From Agarilytica rhodophyticola (GTDB lineage: Bacteria > Pseudomonadota > Gammaproteobacteria > Pseudomonadales > Cellvibrionaceae), in the NCBI RefSeq assembly GCF_002157225.2, contig NZ_CP020038.1, positions 2,317,001 to 2,381,000 of the forward strand: a stretch of 64,000 bases of DNA. The letters run 5' to 3'. This document shows, one piece after another, positions 36,045 through 45,288 of the stretch (position 1 is its first letter; every line of letters begins with the position of its first letter). The position numbers and the translations under genes are program-made. The notes under the pieces were generated by a model. The model had not been told where the DNA came from and ran no database searches. It worked only from the letters and a program-made list of their open reading frames with translations.

Positions 36045-37217
36045 ATGTTTCATATTCGAACCTACAATAAGATCTCTGATAAAGGCTTGAGTCGGTTTAG
36101 CGACAAATATAATGTCGGCGAAGATATTTCTTCACCTAATGCAGTGCTACTGCGCAGTCATAAATTACATGGTGAAGTGTTACCAGACACTGTTAGTGCT
36201 ATTGCGCGAGCCGGTGCTGGGACTAACAATATTCCAATAGAAGAATACACCCAGCGTGGTGTGGTCGTGTTCAATACTCCAGGTGCCAATGCTAATGCAG
36301 TAAAAGAGCTTGTGCTGGCAGGCCTATTATTGAGTTCTCGAGGGATTATGCAAGGGCAGCGTTATGTTTCCACCTTGTCTGAGATGAGCGATGCGGCTGA
36401 AATGTCAAAGCTATTGGAAAAAGAGAAAAAACGCTTTGCTGGAAGTGAACTCACCAACAAAACCATCGGTATCGTTGGCCTTGGCGCCATCGGTTCGATG
36501 GTGGCTAATGTTGCCCTTAGCCTGGGTATGGATGTAGTGGGCTATGATCCTGCAATATCCATCGACGCGGCGTGGCGACTATCAAGCCAGGTGCGCAGAA
36601 TGGAGTCGATTGAAGCATTACTAAGCTGTGTGGATTATCTTTCCTTGCATGTCCCTGCAATACCTGCAACACATCACCTTATCAATCAAGAAACCTTGAA
36701 CTTGATGAAGCCTTCTGCTGCTGTGTTGAACTTTGCTCGTGAATCCATCGTCGATGCAAATGCTATGGTAGCTGCTCTTAATCAGGGAACTATCCGACAA
36801 TATGTCTGCGATTTTCCGGAGCCATGTTTGATTGGGCATGAAGGGGTTATCGCTTTACCTCACATTGGGGCTAGCACCGCTGAGGCAGAAGAAAATTGCG
36901 CTGTAATGGCGGCTAATCAACTGATGGACTACCTGGAGAATGGCAATATCGTCAATTCTGTCAATTTCCCCCATACCTCTATGCCTAGGGGAAATGCGGG
37001 CTGCAGAATTACTTTTACCAACGCTAATGTTTCGGGTGTTCTCGGTCATGTATTGTCGGTATTTGCTGAAAACAAAGTCAATGTTGTGGATATGGTAAAT
37101 AAGAGCCGCAATGAGGTGGCGTACAATATTCTCGATTTGGCTGATAAACCCAGCGACGATGTTATCGAGTGTATTAAAAATGTTGAGCATGTGATATCCC
37201 TGCGGGTGTTGTGCTGA
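36045..37217 (+). CDS. serA: D-3-phosphoglycerate dehydrogenase
   Basis: A 390-residue NAD-dependent enzyme that starts the serine pathway. It shows the 2-hydroxyacid dehydrogenase N-terminal region (AIARAGAGTNNIPIEEYTQRGVVVFNTPGANANAVKEL), the nucleotide site GIVGLGAIGSMVAN, the substrate segment LSLHVPA, the catalytic His in LPHIGASTAEAEENCA, and a C-terminal ACT domain (~318-390) for feedback control. It is shorter than E. coli SerA (410) but close to the single-ACT form. It is probably cotranscribed with serC. Confidence 0.93.
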   Translation: MFHIRTYNKISDKGLSRFSDKYNVGEDISSPNAVLLRSHKLHGEVLPDTVSAIARAGAGTNNIPIEEYTQRGVVVFNTPGANANAVKELVLAGLLLSSRGIMQGQRYVSTLSEMSDAAEMSKLLEKEKKRFAGSELTNKTIGIVGLGAIGSMVANVALSLGMDVVGYDPAISIDAAWRLSSQVRRMESIEALLSCVDYLSLHVPAIPATHHLINQETLNLMKPSAAVLNFARESIVDANAMVAALNQGTIRQYVCDFPEPCLIGHEGVIALPHIGASTAEAEENCAVMAANQLMDYLENGNIVNSVNFPHTSMPRGNAGCRITFTNANVSGVLGHVLSVFAENKVNVVDMVNKSRNEVAYNILDLADKPSDDVIECIKNVEHVISLRVLC

Positions 37218-37292
37218 TCTGAAAATAAGAGGCTGCGCTGGCTGAATTTCCATCATCTACAAAGAAATTTACGACTTTTGCCATATAGAGCT

Positions 37293-37320
37293 TGAAAACT
37301 CGATTTATATTGGGATAATG
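37293..37320 (+). promoter_or_regulatory. Candidate promoter of the 4.5S RNA gene
   Basis: TTGAAA, a 16-bp spacer and GATAAT lie about 45 bp upstream of the mature RNA. A short TTGAGG/CCTCAA hairpin follows in the leader, possibly removed during 5' processing. Confidence 0.5.
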
Positions 37321-37364
37321 CGCAGCCCTTGAGGCGGATTTATTCATCCTCAATGTTCTATGGT

Positions 37365-37468
37365 GGCCCGATTGGTCCCCCCGCGACAATTCGCCGCGAA
37401 CCCCGCCAGGCCCGGAAGGGAGCAACGGTAGTGGTATGAGTGTGCGCCGGGGTGTGGCTGGTTGGGTC
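37365..37468 (+). ncRNA. ffs: 4.5S signal recognition particle RNA
   Basis: About 104 nt with the universal SRP helix-8 core (CAGGCCCGGAAGGGAGCA around 37407-37424, GGAA tetraloop and the asymmetric internal loop). The two ends pair over about 13 bp: GGCCCGATTGGTC at the 5' end with the 3' segment ending GGTTGGGTC. It is the RNA partner of Ffh in membrane-protein targeting. The exact ends are set from this terminal helix. Confidence 0.94.
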
Positions 37469-37691
37469 ATCTCCAAATTCAAGTTTGGCTCCTCTTTAAT
37501 CTCGTTTTCATTTCATCCGTAGATGTAAGTATCACAAACCGCAAATGCAAATATAGATAAATGCGTATGCCCGTGGTTCGTGTTGACGGCTGTATTGCCC
37601 GTTTCTCGTGAGCGATAGAAAAAACAAGGTTTTTCGACGGCTGCTTACGTTATACTTCAAGCCTTAATAGATTGGTGAATATCAGGATACG

Positions 37692-39884
37692 ATGAGTTAT
37701 CAGGTTTTAGCCCGCAAGTGGCGCCCACGAATATTTAGAGAAATGGTGGGGCAAGAGCATGTGTTACAAGCCATGATCAATGCCCTTGACCATAAGCGCT
37801 TACATCACGCGTATTTGTTTACCGGTACGCGTGGCGTAGGTAAAACAACCATTGCTCGTATCTTGGCCAAATGTCTCAACTGTGAAACTGGCGTCAGTTC
37901 AGAGCCCTGTGGAAAATGCACAGCCTGTCGTGAAATCGCAGAAGGCCGCTTTATTGACTTAATCGAAGTGGACGCGGCCTCGCGTACCAAGGTTGAAGAT
38001 ACACGAGAACTGCTGGACAACGTGCAATATGCTCCGACTCGTGGACGCTATAAAATCTACCTCATCGATGAGGTACATATGCTGTCTAATCATAGTTTTA
38101 ATGCCTTGCTTAAAACGCTTGAAGAGCCACCTGAGCATGTTAAATTTTTGCTGGCAACCACAGACCCGCAAAAATTGCCTGTCACAATCCTTTCTCGCTG
38201 CTTGCAGTTTAATTTAAAAAACCTCAGCCCCGAGCGGATTGTAGGTCATCTGCAGCATGTATTGACTCAAGAAATGATTCCTTTCGAAGAAGCGGGGCTC
38301 TGGCAGTTAGCTCGTTCGGCCGATGGCAGTATGCGTGATGCTCTTAGTCTTACCGATCAAGCAGTAGCCTTTGGCGGTGGTAAAGTTTTAGAGACTGAAG
38401 TCGCTTCTATGCTGGGCAGTATTGATCACATTCTCATCGACCAGATAATGCAAGCTATTGTTGCCTGTGATGGTAAAGCGATGTTAGCTGCTGTGGCAAA
38501 CTTCGCCGATCATGCGCCTAACTATGATGCTGCCTTGGCTGACTTGATTGCGCTATTGCATCGCATAGCTATAGCGCAGGTACTGCCTGACGCGCTAGAT
38601 AATAGCTATGGAGATCGCCAGCAGATTTTGCAGTTCGCGCAAAATCTTGCAGCTGAGGATGTGCAACTTTACTATCAGACGGCCCTTGTGGGGCGGCGCG
38701 ACTTACCTCTGGCATCTGATCCGCGCACAGGCTTTGAGATGACTTTACTGAGAATGTTGGTCTTCAAACCTCAGGGAGTTGTGGATGTGCCGACCAAACA
38801 ACTTCCTCAAGAACATGTTATCTCGTCTGCGGCTGAGAATCACAGTGCGTCGTTGGAGGCGGCACCAGAGCAGATAAAAAAGCCCCAAGCAGCCATCAAT
38901 GAAACGGTGCCGCAAGATGCACCGCCGGCTAGGGTTACCGATGACAATCAATCACAGATTAGCCAGCAGATAGCGCAGGTAAAGAGCCATCAGCCAATAA
39001 AGCGCCATCATCAAGAGCCTTCAACAGCTATTAATGAAACCAAAGGCAGTGTAGGCAACGCCAATGCATCGTCAATGGTGGAGGTGAAAGCTCCAACAGA
39101 AAGTGCAGCAAAAAGTGCTGAGAAAGCTGCTACTGATGAAGGCTTAGCAAATCACAAGCAGGTTCAAGAGCTTACAGCGAATACCCTTGCTGATACTGCT
39201 GCCGATTCACATCCTGTTCAAGGCAATCAAGCTGATGAAGGGAGTGGCAAACAAAACGCCAAACCTGATCGTGCTGCGATTATGGATTCCATCGCCCAGA
39301 TGATGACTGAAACTGCGGTGGATAGAAAGAAAAGTACCGCTGTTACAGCGCGTGACGGCGGTGCTAAAATTGATAATAAGTCTCATGCCGATGGCCAAGA
39401 GACTGCTAGCCCAGCTGCTAATTTGGCAAATGTGGCAAATCTAGCGCTTAAAGATGCTGATGATGTTAGCACTGCCAAGATAGCGCTGGAGAGTTTTGCA
39501 CCTCATCAGTGGGTAGATGTCTACCATCAGATGAAAATTCGCGGTATTGTGCAGAGTACCGCGGCAAATTGCGTCATGGTAGGCCGTGAAGGTAACGGGA
39601 TTCAATTTATCTTGAATCAGGATAAGACAAGCTTATTTGACCCATCACACGGCCACCGTATGGCTGACTTATTAAGTGATTACTTCGGTCAGCCGGTGAA
39701 AGTAGATATCCATCTGGCTGCTATCCCTGAAGGCATGGAAACACCCTCAGAGCATGATCAACGTGTCCATAAAGAGCGCTATGCACAGGCTTTAGATCAG
39801 TTAAAAGCGGATCCCGTTGTGCAAACCTTGGAACGGGAATTTGGCGCCGTTATACAAGAAGAAACAGTAAAATACCCAACGTAA
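37692..39884 (+). CDS. dnaX: DNA polymerase III tau/gamma subunit
   Basis: A 730-residue clamp-loader subunit. The AAA+ module has VGQEHVLQAM, Walker A GTRGVGKTTIAR, a zinc module (Cys residues in CLNCETGVSSEPCGKCTAC), Walker B with DEVHML and the SRC arginine-finger motif. Residues ~375-600 are a low-complexity linker, and the C-terminus (~600-730) is the tau polymerase-binding domain with HQWVDVYHQMKIRGI. The A AAA AAG heptamer at 38876-38882 could yield a shorter gamma form. It begins the dnaX-ybaB-recR block. Confidence 0.96.
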   Translation: MSYQVLARKWRPRIFREMVGQEHVLQAMINALDHKRLHHAYLFTGTRGVGKTTIARILAKCLNCETGVSSEPCGKCTACREIAEGRFIDLIEVDAASRTKVEDTRELLDNVQYAPTRGRYKIYLIDEVHMLSNHSFNALLKTLEEPPEHVKFLLATTDPQKLPVTILSRCLQFNLKNLSPERIVGHLQHVLTQEMIPFEEAGLWQLARSADGSMRDALSLTDQAVAFGGGKVLETEVASMLGSIDHILIDQIMQAIVACDGKAMLAAVANFADHAPNYDAALADLIALLHRIAIAQVLPDALDNSYGDRQQILQFAQNLAAEDVQLYYQTALVGRRDLPLASDPRTGFEMTLLRMLVFKPQGVVDVPTKQLPQEHVISSAAENHSASLEAAPEQIKKPQAAINETVPQDAPPARVTDDNQSQISQQIAQVKSHQPIKRHHQEPSTAINETKGSVGNANASSMVEVKAPTESAAKSAEKAATDEGLANHKQVQELTANTLADTAADSHPVQGNQADEGSGKQNAKPDRAAIMDSIAQMMTETAVDRKKSTAVTARDGGAKIDNKSHADGQETASPAANLANVANLALKDADDVSTAKIALESFAPHQWVDVYHQMKIRGIVQSTAANCVMVGREGNGIQFILNQDKTSLFDPSHGHRMADLLSDYFGQPVKVDIHLAAIPEGMETPSEHDQRVHKERYAQALDQLKADPVVQTLEREFGAVIQEETVKYPT
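38876..38902 (+). promoter_or_regulatory. Candidate programmed -1 frameshift site in dnaX
   Basis: A AAA AAG is in the required zero frame (ATA AAA AAG, residues 395-397), the same heptamer as in E. coli dnaX. A -1 slip gives six further codons and then TGA at 38900-38902, for a predicted gamma product of about 403 residues. GGAGG lies 16 nt upstream (38855-38859) and a 6-bp CGGTGC/GCACCG hairpin lies at 38905-38924; both are more distant than in E. coli, so efficiency is uncertain. Confidence 0.65.
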
Positions 39885-39924
39885 GTAAATAGTACCCAAC
39901 TTAATTATTGTGAGGAATCAATTC

Positions 39925-40248
39925 ATGATCAAAGGCATCGGCGATATCATGAAACAAGCACAGCAGATGCAAGAAAAAATGGCAGACCTGCAAAAAGACC
40001 TAGCCAATAAAGAGGTGACAGGTGAGTCTGGAGCCGGCTTGGTTAAAATAGTGATGACTGGGCGACATGACGTGCGTAAAGTTGAGATAGACAGCAGTTT
40101 GATGGAAGAAGACAAAAGCATGCTTGAGGACTTAATTGCAGCTGCAGTTAATGACGCAGTGCGTCGTGTTGAACAAGCAAATAAAGAAATCATGGGCAAC
40201 TTGACCGGTGGTATTGAAATGCCACCAGGCTTTAAAATGCCGTTTTAA
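39925..40248 (+). CDS. ybaB: YbaB/EbfC nucleoid-associated protein
   Basis: A 107-residue DNA-binding protein ([61 protein letters not shown]). I chose the ATG at 39925, with GAGGAA 8 nt upstream, over an earlier in-frame alternative at 39910 that lies within this ribosome site. It lies between dnaX and recR, the conserved gene order of many bacteria. Confidence 0.94.
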   Translation: MIKGIGDIMKQAQQMQEKMADLQKDLANKEVTGESGAGLVKIVMTGRHDVRKVEIDSSLMEEDKSMLEDLIAAAVNDAVRRVEQANKEIMGNLTGGIEMPPGFKMPF

Positions 40249-40274
40249 TTTAAGCGCTAGTATATTTTTCTTTG

Positions 40275-40868
40275 ATGTTTTCTCCTGTAATCGATCAACT
40301 CATTTTAGCTTTGCGCAAATTGCCAGGCGTCGGACCGAAATCAGCACAACGGATGGCATTACATTTGTTGGAGCGTGATCGCGTAGGCGCAGAGGTATTG
40401 TCTGAGGCTCTTGCCAAGGCAGTACAAAGTGTTAAACGCTGTCAAAAGTGCCGTACTTTAACCGAGCAGGATATCTGTAGCATCTGCTCAAACCCAAAGC
40501 GTAATCATCACATACTGTGTGTTGTTGAAACTCCAGCCGATGTTATTGCCCTAGAACAGTCGTGCACGTTTGATGGCGGCTATTTTGTTTTGCTCGGGCG
40601 GCTTTCTCCGATAGATGGTATCGGCCCGCAAGAAATTGGTATCGACCTTCTGGAAAGACGCCTTGTTGAAGAAGATATTCAAGAATTAATTATTGCTACC
40701 AATCCCACCATGGAAGGTGAAGCGACCTCCTACTATATCAACGAGCGGGCGAAGGCTCACGGGGTTAAAGTGACACGCATAGCTCACGGCGTGCCTATTG
40801 GCGGCGAGCTTGAATTTATTGATGGCGGTACGCTTGCACATGCGTTAAGCAGTCGCAGGGAAATTTAG
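40275..40868 (+). CDS. recR: Recombination protein RecR
   Basis: A 197-residue RecFOR-pathway protein that helps load RecA on gapped DNA. It has an N-terminal helix-hairpin-helix ([16 protein letters not shown]), a zinc finger ([21 protein letters not shown]), and a Toprim domain with [13 protein letters not shown]. Length is normal. The ATG at 40275 gives the conserved MFSPVIDQL start; the TTG one codon earlier is unnecessary. Confidence 0.96.
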   Translation: MFSPVIDQLILALRKLPGVGPKSAQRMALHLLERDRVGAEVLSEALAKAVQSVKRCQKCRTLTEQDICSICSNPKRNHHILCVVETPADVIALEQSCTFDGGYFVLLGRLSPIDGIGPQEIGIDLLERRLVEEDIQELIIATNPTMEGEATSYYINERAKAHGVKVTRIAHGVPIGGELEFIDGGTLAHALSSRREI

Positions 40869-40875
40869 GAGTCTC

Positions 40876-42018
40876 ATGTCGGAGAATTTAGTTAAACAAC
40901 CTATTATTTGGGTGGAAACCAATGAACATCTAGAGCAAATCTGTGGTCATTGGCAAAGTAAAAGCATGTTAGCGTTTGATACAGAGTTTATGCGTTCTAA
41001 CACGTATTACCCTATTGCTGGTCTAATTCAAGTCAATGATGGGGAAAAAAACTACCTTATCGACCCCACCACCATTGATGACTTTTATCCTCTTATCGAT
41101 ATCATAGATAATGAAGATATTGTTAAAGTGTTGCATTCGTGCTCGGAAGATTTAGAAGTATTTCATTACGCTTTCGGTTGCCTGCCTAACAATATTATTG
41201 ACACCCAAATTGCAGGTGCAGTGTTAGGTCTAGGGTACTCCGTTGGTTATGCTAATCTGGTGCGTTTGGTGCTGAATATAGATCTGCCTAAAAGTGAGAC
41301 TCGTTCAAATTGGTTGCAGCGGCCGCTTAGCCAGTCGCAATTGCATTACGCTGCGATCGATGTGGAGTATCTATTTAAGCTAGCCAGTTACACGATTGAA
41401 CAAATGGCATCGAGTAAACGCCTTGAGTGGGTTCAGCAAGACAGTCGTGCACTGGTGCAAAACTTTTTTGTCAACCAAGACCCGGATCGTAGCCATTTGC
41501 GCTTTAAATCTGCTTGGAAACTCAGTCCTAGGCAATTGGCGTCTTTAATTCAGTTGAGTCGTTGGCGTGAAGATTTAGCACAAGAAAAAAATGTGCCGCG
41601 CAATCGCATAGTGAAGGAATCGGCATTATTTTCTCTTGCCCAACAAGTGCCAACACATGTTTCCCAGCTGAAAGGCTACGAAGGCTTGAATGAGCGAATG
41701 ATTCGCAGCAACGGTAGTAAAATAATTAAAATTGTCAGTGCGGTAAAGAATATCCCTGAGCAAGAGTTGCCGGCGCGCTTACCTGCACCGCTAACCGCTG
41801 AGGAGAGGGCACTTTTGGATATTCTGAAGAACAAGGTGGCACAAATAGCTGACCAACTGAATGTTCCCAATGAATTGTTGGCTAAGAAAAAGGACTATGA
41901 ATTCCTTATCCATGGCCTTCGTAGAGGGGATGTGCAAATACCTTTAAGCTTTGCCGGTTGGCGGCGAGATATTATTGGTAATGCTCTATTAGAAATCACC
42001 AAAAACCAAGGAAATTAA
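40876..42018 (+). CDS. rnd: Ribonuclease D
   Basis: A 380-residue 3'-5' exoribonuclease for tRNA maturation. It has the DEDD exonuclease domain (FDTEFMRSNTYYP for motif I, VLHSCSEDLEVF for motif II, HYAAIDVEYLFKL for motif III) and one HRDC domain around 210-290 (SPRQLASLIQLSRWREDLAQEKNVPRNRI). It is 7 bp after recR with an AGGAG site, and its stop is directly followed by the ycgL GTG start. Confidence 0.94.
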   Translation: MSENLVKQPIIWVETNEHLEQICGHWQSKSMLAFDTEFMRSNTYYPIAGLIQVNDGEKNYLIDPTTIDDFYPLIDIIDNEDIVKVLHSCSEDLEVFHYAFGCLPNNIIDTQIAGAVLGLGYSVGYANLVRLVLNIDLPKSETRSNWLQRPLSQSQLHYAAIDVEYLFKLASYTIEQMASSKRLEWVQQDSRALVQNFFVNQDPDRSHLRFKSAWKLSPRQLASLIQLSRWREDLAQEKNVPRNRIVKESALFSLAQQVPTHVSQLKGYEGLNERMIRSNGSKIIKIVSAVKNIPEQELPARLPAPLTAEERALLDILKNKVAQIADQLNVPNELLAKKKDYEFLIHGLRRGDVQIPLSFAGWRRDIIGNALLEITKNQGN

Positions 42019-42309
42019 GTGAAAAAAATAGTTGATATCTACCGCTGCAAAAAGAAGGAAGGTGCCTATATCTATTTGGCTAAAGGCAGCAGTATTGATG
42101 AGTTACCACAAGCCTTGTTGGAACAAACAGGTAAACTCGAACTGGCGATGACGATGCTATTGACCCCGGAAAAAAAACTTGCCCGTGCCGATGTAGCAAA
42201 AGTGTTAGAGAGTCTCGATAGCCAGGGGTTTTATTTACAGATGCCGCCAGCACCCGAGAGTTATATGCAACAAATCGCCAATGATAAGTTGACTCAGAAA
42301 CCCATATAG
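42019..42309 (+). CDS. ycgL: YcgL domain protein
   Basis: A 96-residue protein of the YcgL family (KKIVDIYRCKKKEGAYIYLAK, YLQMPPAPESYM). It starts with GTG immediately after the rnd stop, and the rnd-ycgL-ycgN order is conserved in Pseudomonas and relatives. Function is unknown; cytoplasmic. Confidence 0.92.
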   Translation: MKKIVDIYRCKKKEGAYIYLAKGSSIDELPQALLEQTGKLELAMTMLLTPEKKLARADVAKVLESLDSQGFYLQMPPAPESYMQQIANDKLTQKPI

Positions 42310-42343
42310 AAATACCTTGAAATAACTATATCTCGAAATAATT

Positions 42344-42790
42344 ATGTCCGACGTACAGCCATTTTGGCAAACTAAAGAACTGAGTGAAATGACCAGAGAG
42401 GAGTGGGAGTCTCTCTGTGATGGCTGTGGTCAATGTTGTCTACATAAACTAGAAGATGAAGACAGTGGTGAGATTTTTTATACCGACGTGGTTTGTCGTT
42501 ACTCCAATAATGACACCTGTCATTGCGAGCGTTACAGTGAACGTTCGGTATTGGTGCCTACCTGCGTAACACTTACGCCAGAAAATCTTTACGATTACGA
42601 CTGGTTGCCGCTGACCTGTGCTTATCGACTATTATCCCAAGGAAAGCCTCTTTATAATTGGCACCCGCTCGTCAGTGGAAATCCAGAAAGCGTTCACGAA
42701 GCCAGTATGTCCATACGTTATCGTGCTATCAGTGAAGACAACATAAACGAAGACGACCTAGAAGAGCGTATTGTTCACTGGGTCTTGTAA
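42344..42790 (+). CDS. ycgN: YcgN family cysteine-cluster protein
   Basis: A 148-residue protein of UPF0260 (YcgN). Visible clusters are CDGCGQCCLHKLEDE, CRYSNNDTCHCERYSERS, VPTCV and TCAYRLL, suggesting metal or Fe-S binding. Exact function is unknown. It belongs to the rnd-ycgL-ycgN operon, 34 bp after ycgL. Confidence 0.93.
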   Translation: MSDVQPFWQTKELSEMTREEWESLCDGCGQCCLHKLEDEDSGEIFYTDVVCRYSNNDTCHCERYSERSVLVPTCVTLTPENLYDYDWLPLTCAYRLLSQGKPLYNWHPLVSGNPESVHEASMSIRYRAISEDNINEDDLEERIVHWVL

Positions 42791-42811
42791 GCCGGCTTAT
42801 TGAGAACAACT

Positions 42812-43462
42812 ATGCGACCGAATATAACGCACCAGATTCCATATCTTAACGCTGTAAATCGATTTTTTTTATTCACTTGTATTGTATTTTTACTAAGTGG
42901 CTGCGCAAGTTTGTTAAAACCAAAGCTTAAACAGCAGCTAGTAGAAATTAAAGGCGGTAACTATCAACTGGATAAGCAACATGCCGCTTTGTTATTTAAA
43001 GTGGATCACCTCGGCTTTTCAAAATTTATTGGTCGTTTTAACGCCTTCGATGCAAGCCTGCGTTTTGATTCGAAAAATATTGAGAACTCCTCCCTCGAAG
43101 CGCTTGTGGATATGACCAGTGTCGATGTCAATAATGAAAAGTTTGAGCGTGCTCTCAAAGGTCGCTTTTGGTTTGATACTGAAAATTATCCTCAAGCATA
43201 TTTTAAAACAAACTCAGCCCAACGTATCGATGAAAAAAATATTGAATTTATAGGTGAGCTGACGTTCCTTGGTGTAACCAAACCTATTTCCCTATTTGTT
43301 CATGTTAATGGCGCAGCAAACAACTTGCTTACTAGAAAATATACTTTGGGATTTTCTGCTAAAGCCTCAATTATTCGTTCAGAGTATGGTTTAGATCGTT
43401 ATGTGCCGAGCATTGGCGATGAAATAGAACTGGAAATTCACGCGGAGTTTCAACGTGGTTAA
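42812..43462 (+). CDS. YceI-like lipocalin-fold lipoprotein
   Basis: A 216-residue protein with an N-terminal membrane segment ending in a lipobox (LLSGCAS), so it is predicted to be a lipoprotein. The rest fits the YceI family of isoprenoid- or lipid-binding beta-barrels (YQLDKQHAALLFKVDHLGFSK, FIGELTFLGVTKPISL, SIIRSEYGLDRYVPSIGDEIELEI). Most YceI proteins are soluble periplasmic forms, so the lipid anchor is notable. I chose the ATG at 42812, because the earlier TTG has no good ribosome site. Confidence 0.87.
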   Translation: MRPNITHQIPYLNAVNRFFLFTCIVFLLSGCASLLKPKLKQQLVEIKGGNYQLDKQHAALLFKVDHLGFSKFIGRFNAFDASLRFDSKNIENSSLEALVDMTSVDVNNEKFERALKGRFWFDTENYPQAYFKTNSAQRIDEKNIEFIGELTFLGVTKPISLFVHVNGAANNLLTRKYTLGFSAKASIIRSEYGLDRYVPSIGDEIELEIHAEFQRG

Positions 43463-43515
43463 GAGTTTCAACGCGGTGACAGCAAATCGCTCTAGCAATC
43501 TGGTAGAACAGCACG

Positions 43516-43725
43516 ATGACTAATGAAGAATATATTCATGATTTACAATCCCGTATCAGTTTTCAGGAAGATACCTTAAATACCTTAAATGAGCGTGTAG
43601 CTGAGCAGGAGAAAACAATTATTATGCTACAAAAGCAGCTACAGCATATTTATAAAAAGATGAAAACCCTGGAGATGGCTATTGGTGATAGTGATCAACA
43701 TGATGTGCCGCCGCCACATTATTAA
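43516..43725 (+). CDS. slyX: SlyX family protein
   Basis: A 69-residue coiled-coil protein with the SlyX pattern (LQSRISFQEDTLNTLNERVAEQEKTI, and the HDVPPPHY tail). The function is unknown in all members. It is probably the last gene of the preceding run, 53 bp after the YceI-like gene. Confidence 0.93.
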   Translation: MTNEEYIHDLQSRISFQEDTLNTLNERVAEQEKTIIMLQKQLQHIYKKMKTLEMAIGDSDQHDVPPPHY

Positions 43726-43942
43726 TCACCGTTACACTATTAATAAGTCATACTAACAATAAATAATTAACTCCTATTTTTTCGCCTGGCGCAGCTAGTA
43801 CGCTTTCGTTTAGAATTGCTAAATGTCGTTTGTGTTGCCAGGGGCTCGTTCACACTAATTTGAGCATGCCCTCGCCAGGTGAAAGTATGCTTTCTGGTAG
43901 ATGCGATACAATTAGTATTAACAAACCCCAGGAATAGTCGTT

Positions 43943-44533
43943 ATGCCATTAGTGAGCCCTCTTGACGCCAGCCATGATCCGGAAACAGCAGATTTAGCCC
44001 GTTTTTTTAATGAGACCTTGGGCTTTTGCCCAAATAGCGTTTTGACAATGCAACACCGCCCTGCGATTGCGCGATCGTTTATCCAGCTAAATAAATCCGT
44101 TATGGAAAATAAAGGGCGCGTGACGAGCTCTCTAAAACGTATGGTGGGCTATATTTCGAGTCATGCTACGGGCTGTCGTTATTGCCAAGCGCATACGATT
44201 CTCGCCGCTGAACGTTATGGCGCAGACGCAGAAAAACTAGCAAATATATGGGACTATCGAACCCATGACGCGTTTTCAGAAGCCGAGCGTGCAGCTTTAG
44301 ACTTTGCCTTGGTGGCATCTACTGTCCCTAATGGTGTTGATGACGAGATCAATGCCCGTTTGCATGAGCATTGGAATGATGGCGAAATTGTTGAGTTGTT
44401 AGGTGTGATAGCTTTGTTCGGCTACCTTAACCGTTGGAACGACAGTATGGGAACCACCTTGGAGGAGGGGGCTGAAACTGCGGGCAATCGTTTACTCGCT
44501 GAAGACGGTTGGAATAAAGGTAAACACTTGTAA
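43943..44533 (+). CDS. Carboxymuconolactone decarboxylase (AhpD-like) family protein
   Basis: A 196-residue all-helical protein with the AhpD core motif GCRYCQAHT, whose CxxC and His form the peroxidase/disulfide relay in active AhpD-like members. It could be an alkylhydroperoxidase-type antioxidant enzyme; the specific substrate is unknown. AGGA lies 10 nt upstream of the ATG. It is flanked by gaps of ~200 bp and appears monocistronic. Confidence 0.85.
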   Translation: MPLVSPLDASHDPETADLARFFNETLGFCPNSVLTMQHRPAIARSFIQLNKSVMENKGRVTSSLKRMVGYISSHATGCRYCQAHTILAAERYGADAEKLANIWDYRTHDAFSEAERAALDFALVASTVPNGVDDEINARLHEHWNDGEIVELLGVIALFGYLNRWNDSMGTTLEEGAETAGNRLLAEDGWNKGKHL

Positions 44534-44728
44534 GCTTACTGCTACTCTGTGTGCTTAAAAAAACTTGTGGTAGGTCATAGACCTGGGCCTACCATCCTCT
44601 GCTTTGTACAAAAAACACTCTCATCACAGCTTTTACTTAAAATATTTGACAAGAATCTATCTATTGCCCTTTTGATATCGCCATAGCGCAGTTAGAATGC
44701 GGCTCACAGAGTGAGTATGTAAAAATTT

Positions 44729-45070
44729 ATGTTTACACAAGAAGAATATCTTTCGGCCTGGGCTGTATATCTAGCAGGGACGGCGGTTATGCTAATCGCG
44801 TGGTGGTTTATGACAGCCAGAATTCGGTTTAGTGAAACTCGTAATGTATTGCGTATTTTACTGGCAGTATTTTTGTTAGTGCCTTGGTATACCGAGCCCA
44901 CAGGACGCTACCTCTCTCCGGCTTGGCTGATCAGTATTTTAGAAGGTGCTTTTCAAGGCCCACAGGCTTTTTGGCGGGCGGGAAAGCCACTGCTGATTGC
45001 CTTGCTCGCAAGCTTAATGTTATCGAGTTTACTGTATATCGTGTTATGGCTTAAATCTCGTCGACAATAG
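44729..45070 (+). CDS. Small inner-membrane protein, function unknown
   Basis: A 113-residue protein with about three hydrophobic segments (~9-29, ~42-60 and ~88-107) and a basic C-terminus (LKSRRQ). I do not recognise a functional family. It lies 218 bp upstream of a large VWA membrane protein gene in the same direction, and could form a pair with it. The coding pattern (membrane composition, positive-inside tail) looks real. Confidence 0.68.
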   Translation: MFTQEEYLSAWAVYLAGTAVMLIAWWFMTARIRFSETRNVLRILLAVFLLVPWYTEPTGRYLSPAWLISILEGAFQGPQAFWRAGKPLLIALLASLMLSSLLYIVLWLKSRRQ

Positions 45071-45288
45071 CACGTATTAGTCTTCTTTCTCCGGTCTTAT
45101 CATTCTCTTTCTTGCGTCACGCCTGTTAACCTTAATCTGCCTCATGGCTTGGGACTTAATAGGCTTGTTAGCCTAATAGATATAGTTTTTTAGCAAACCT
45201 AAAGCTTCGGTGCTATAACTAAAATATATACGTTTGTCTTGGTTTAATACTCAAGTTACTGAGAAAAATGGAGCGTGCCTGATATCCC

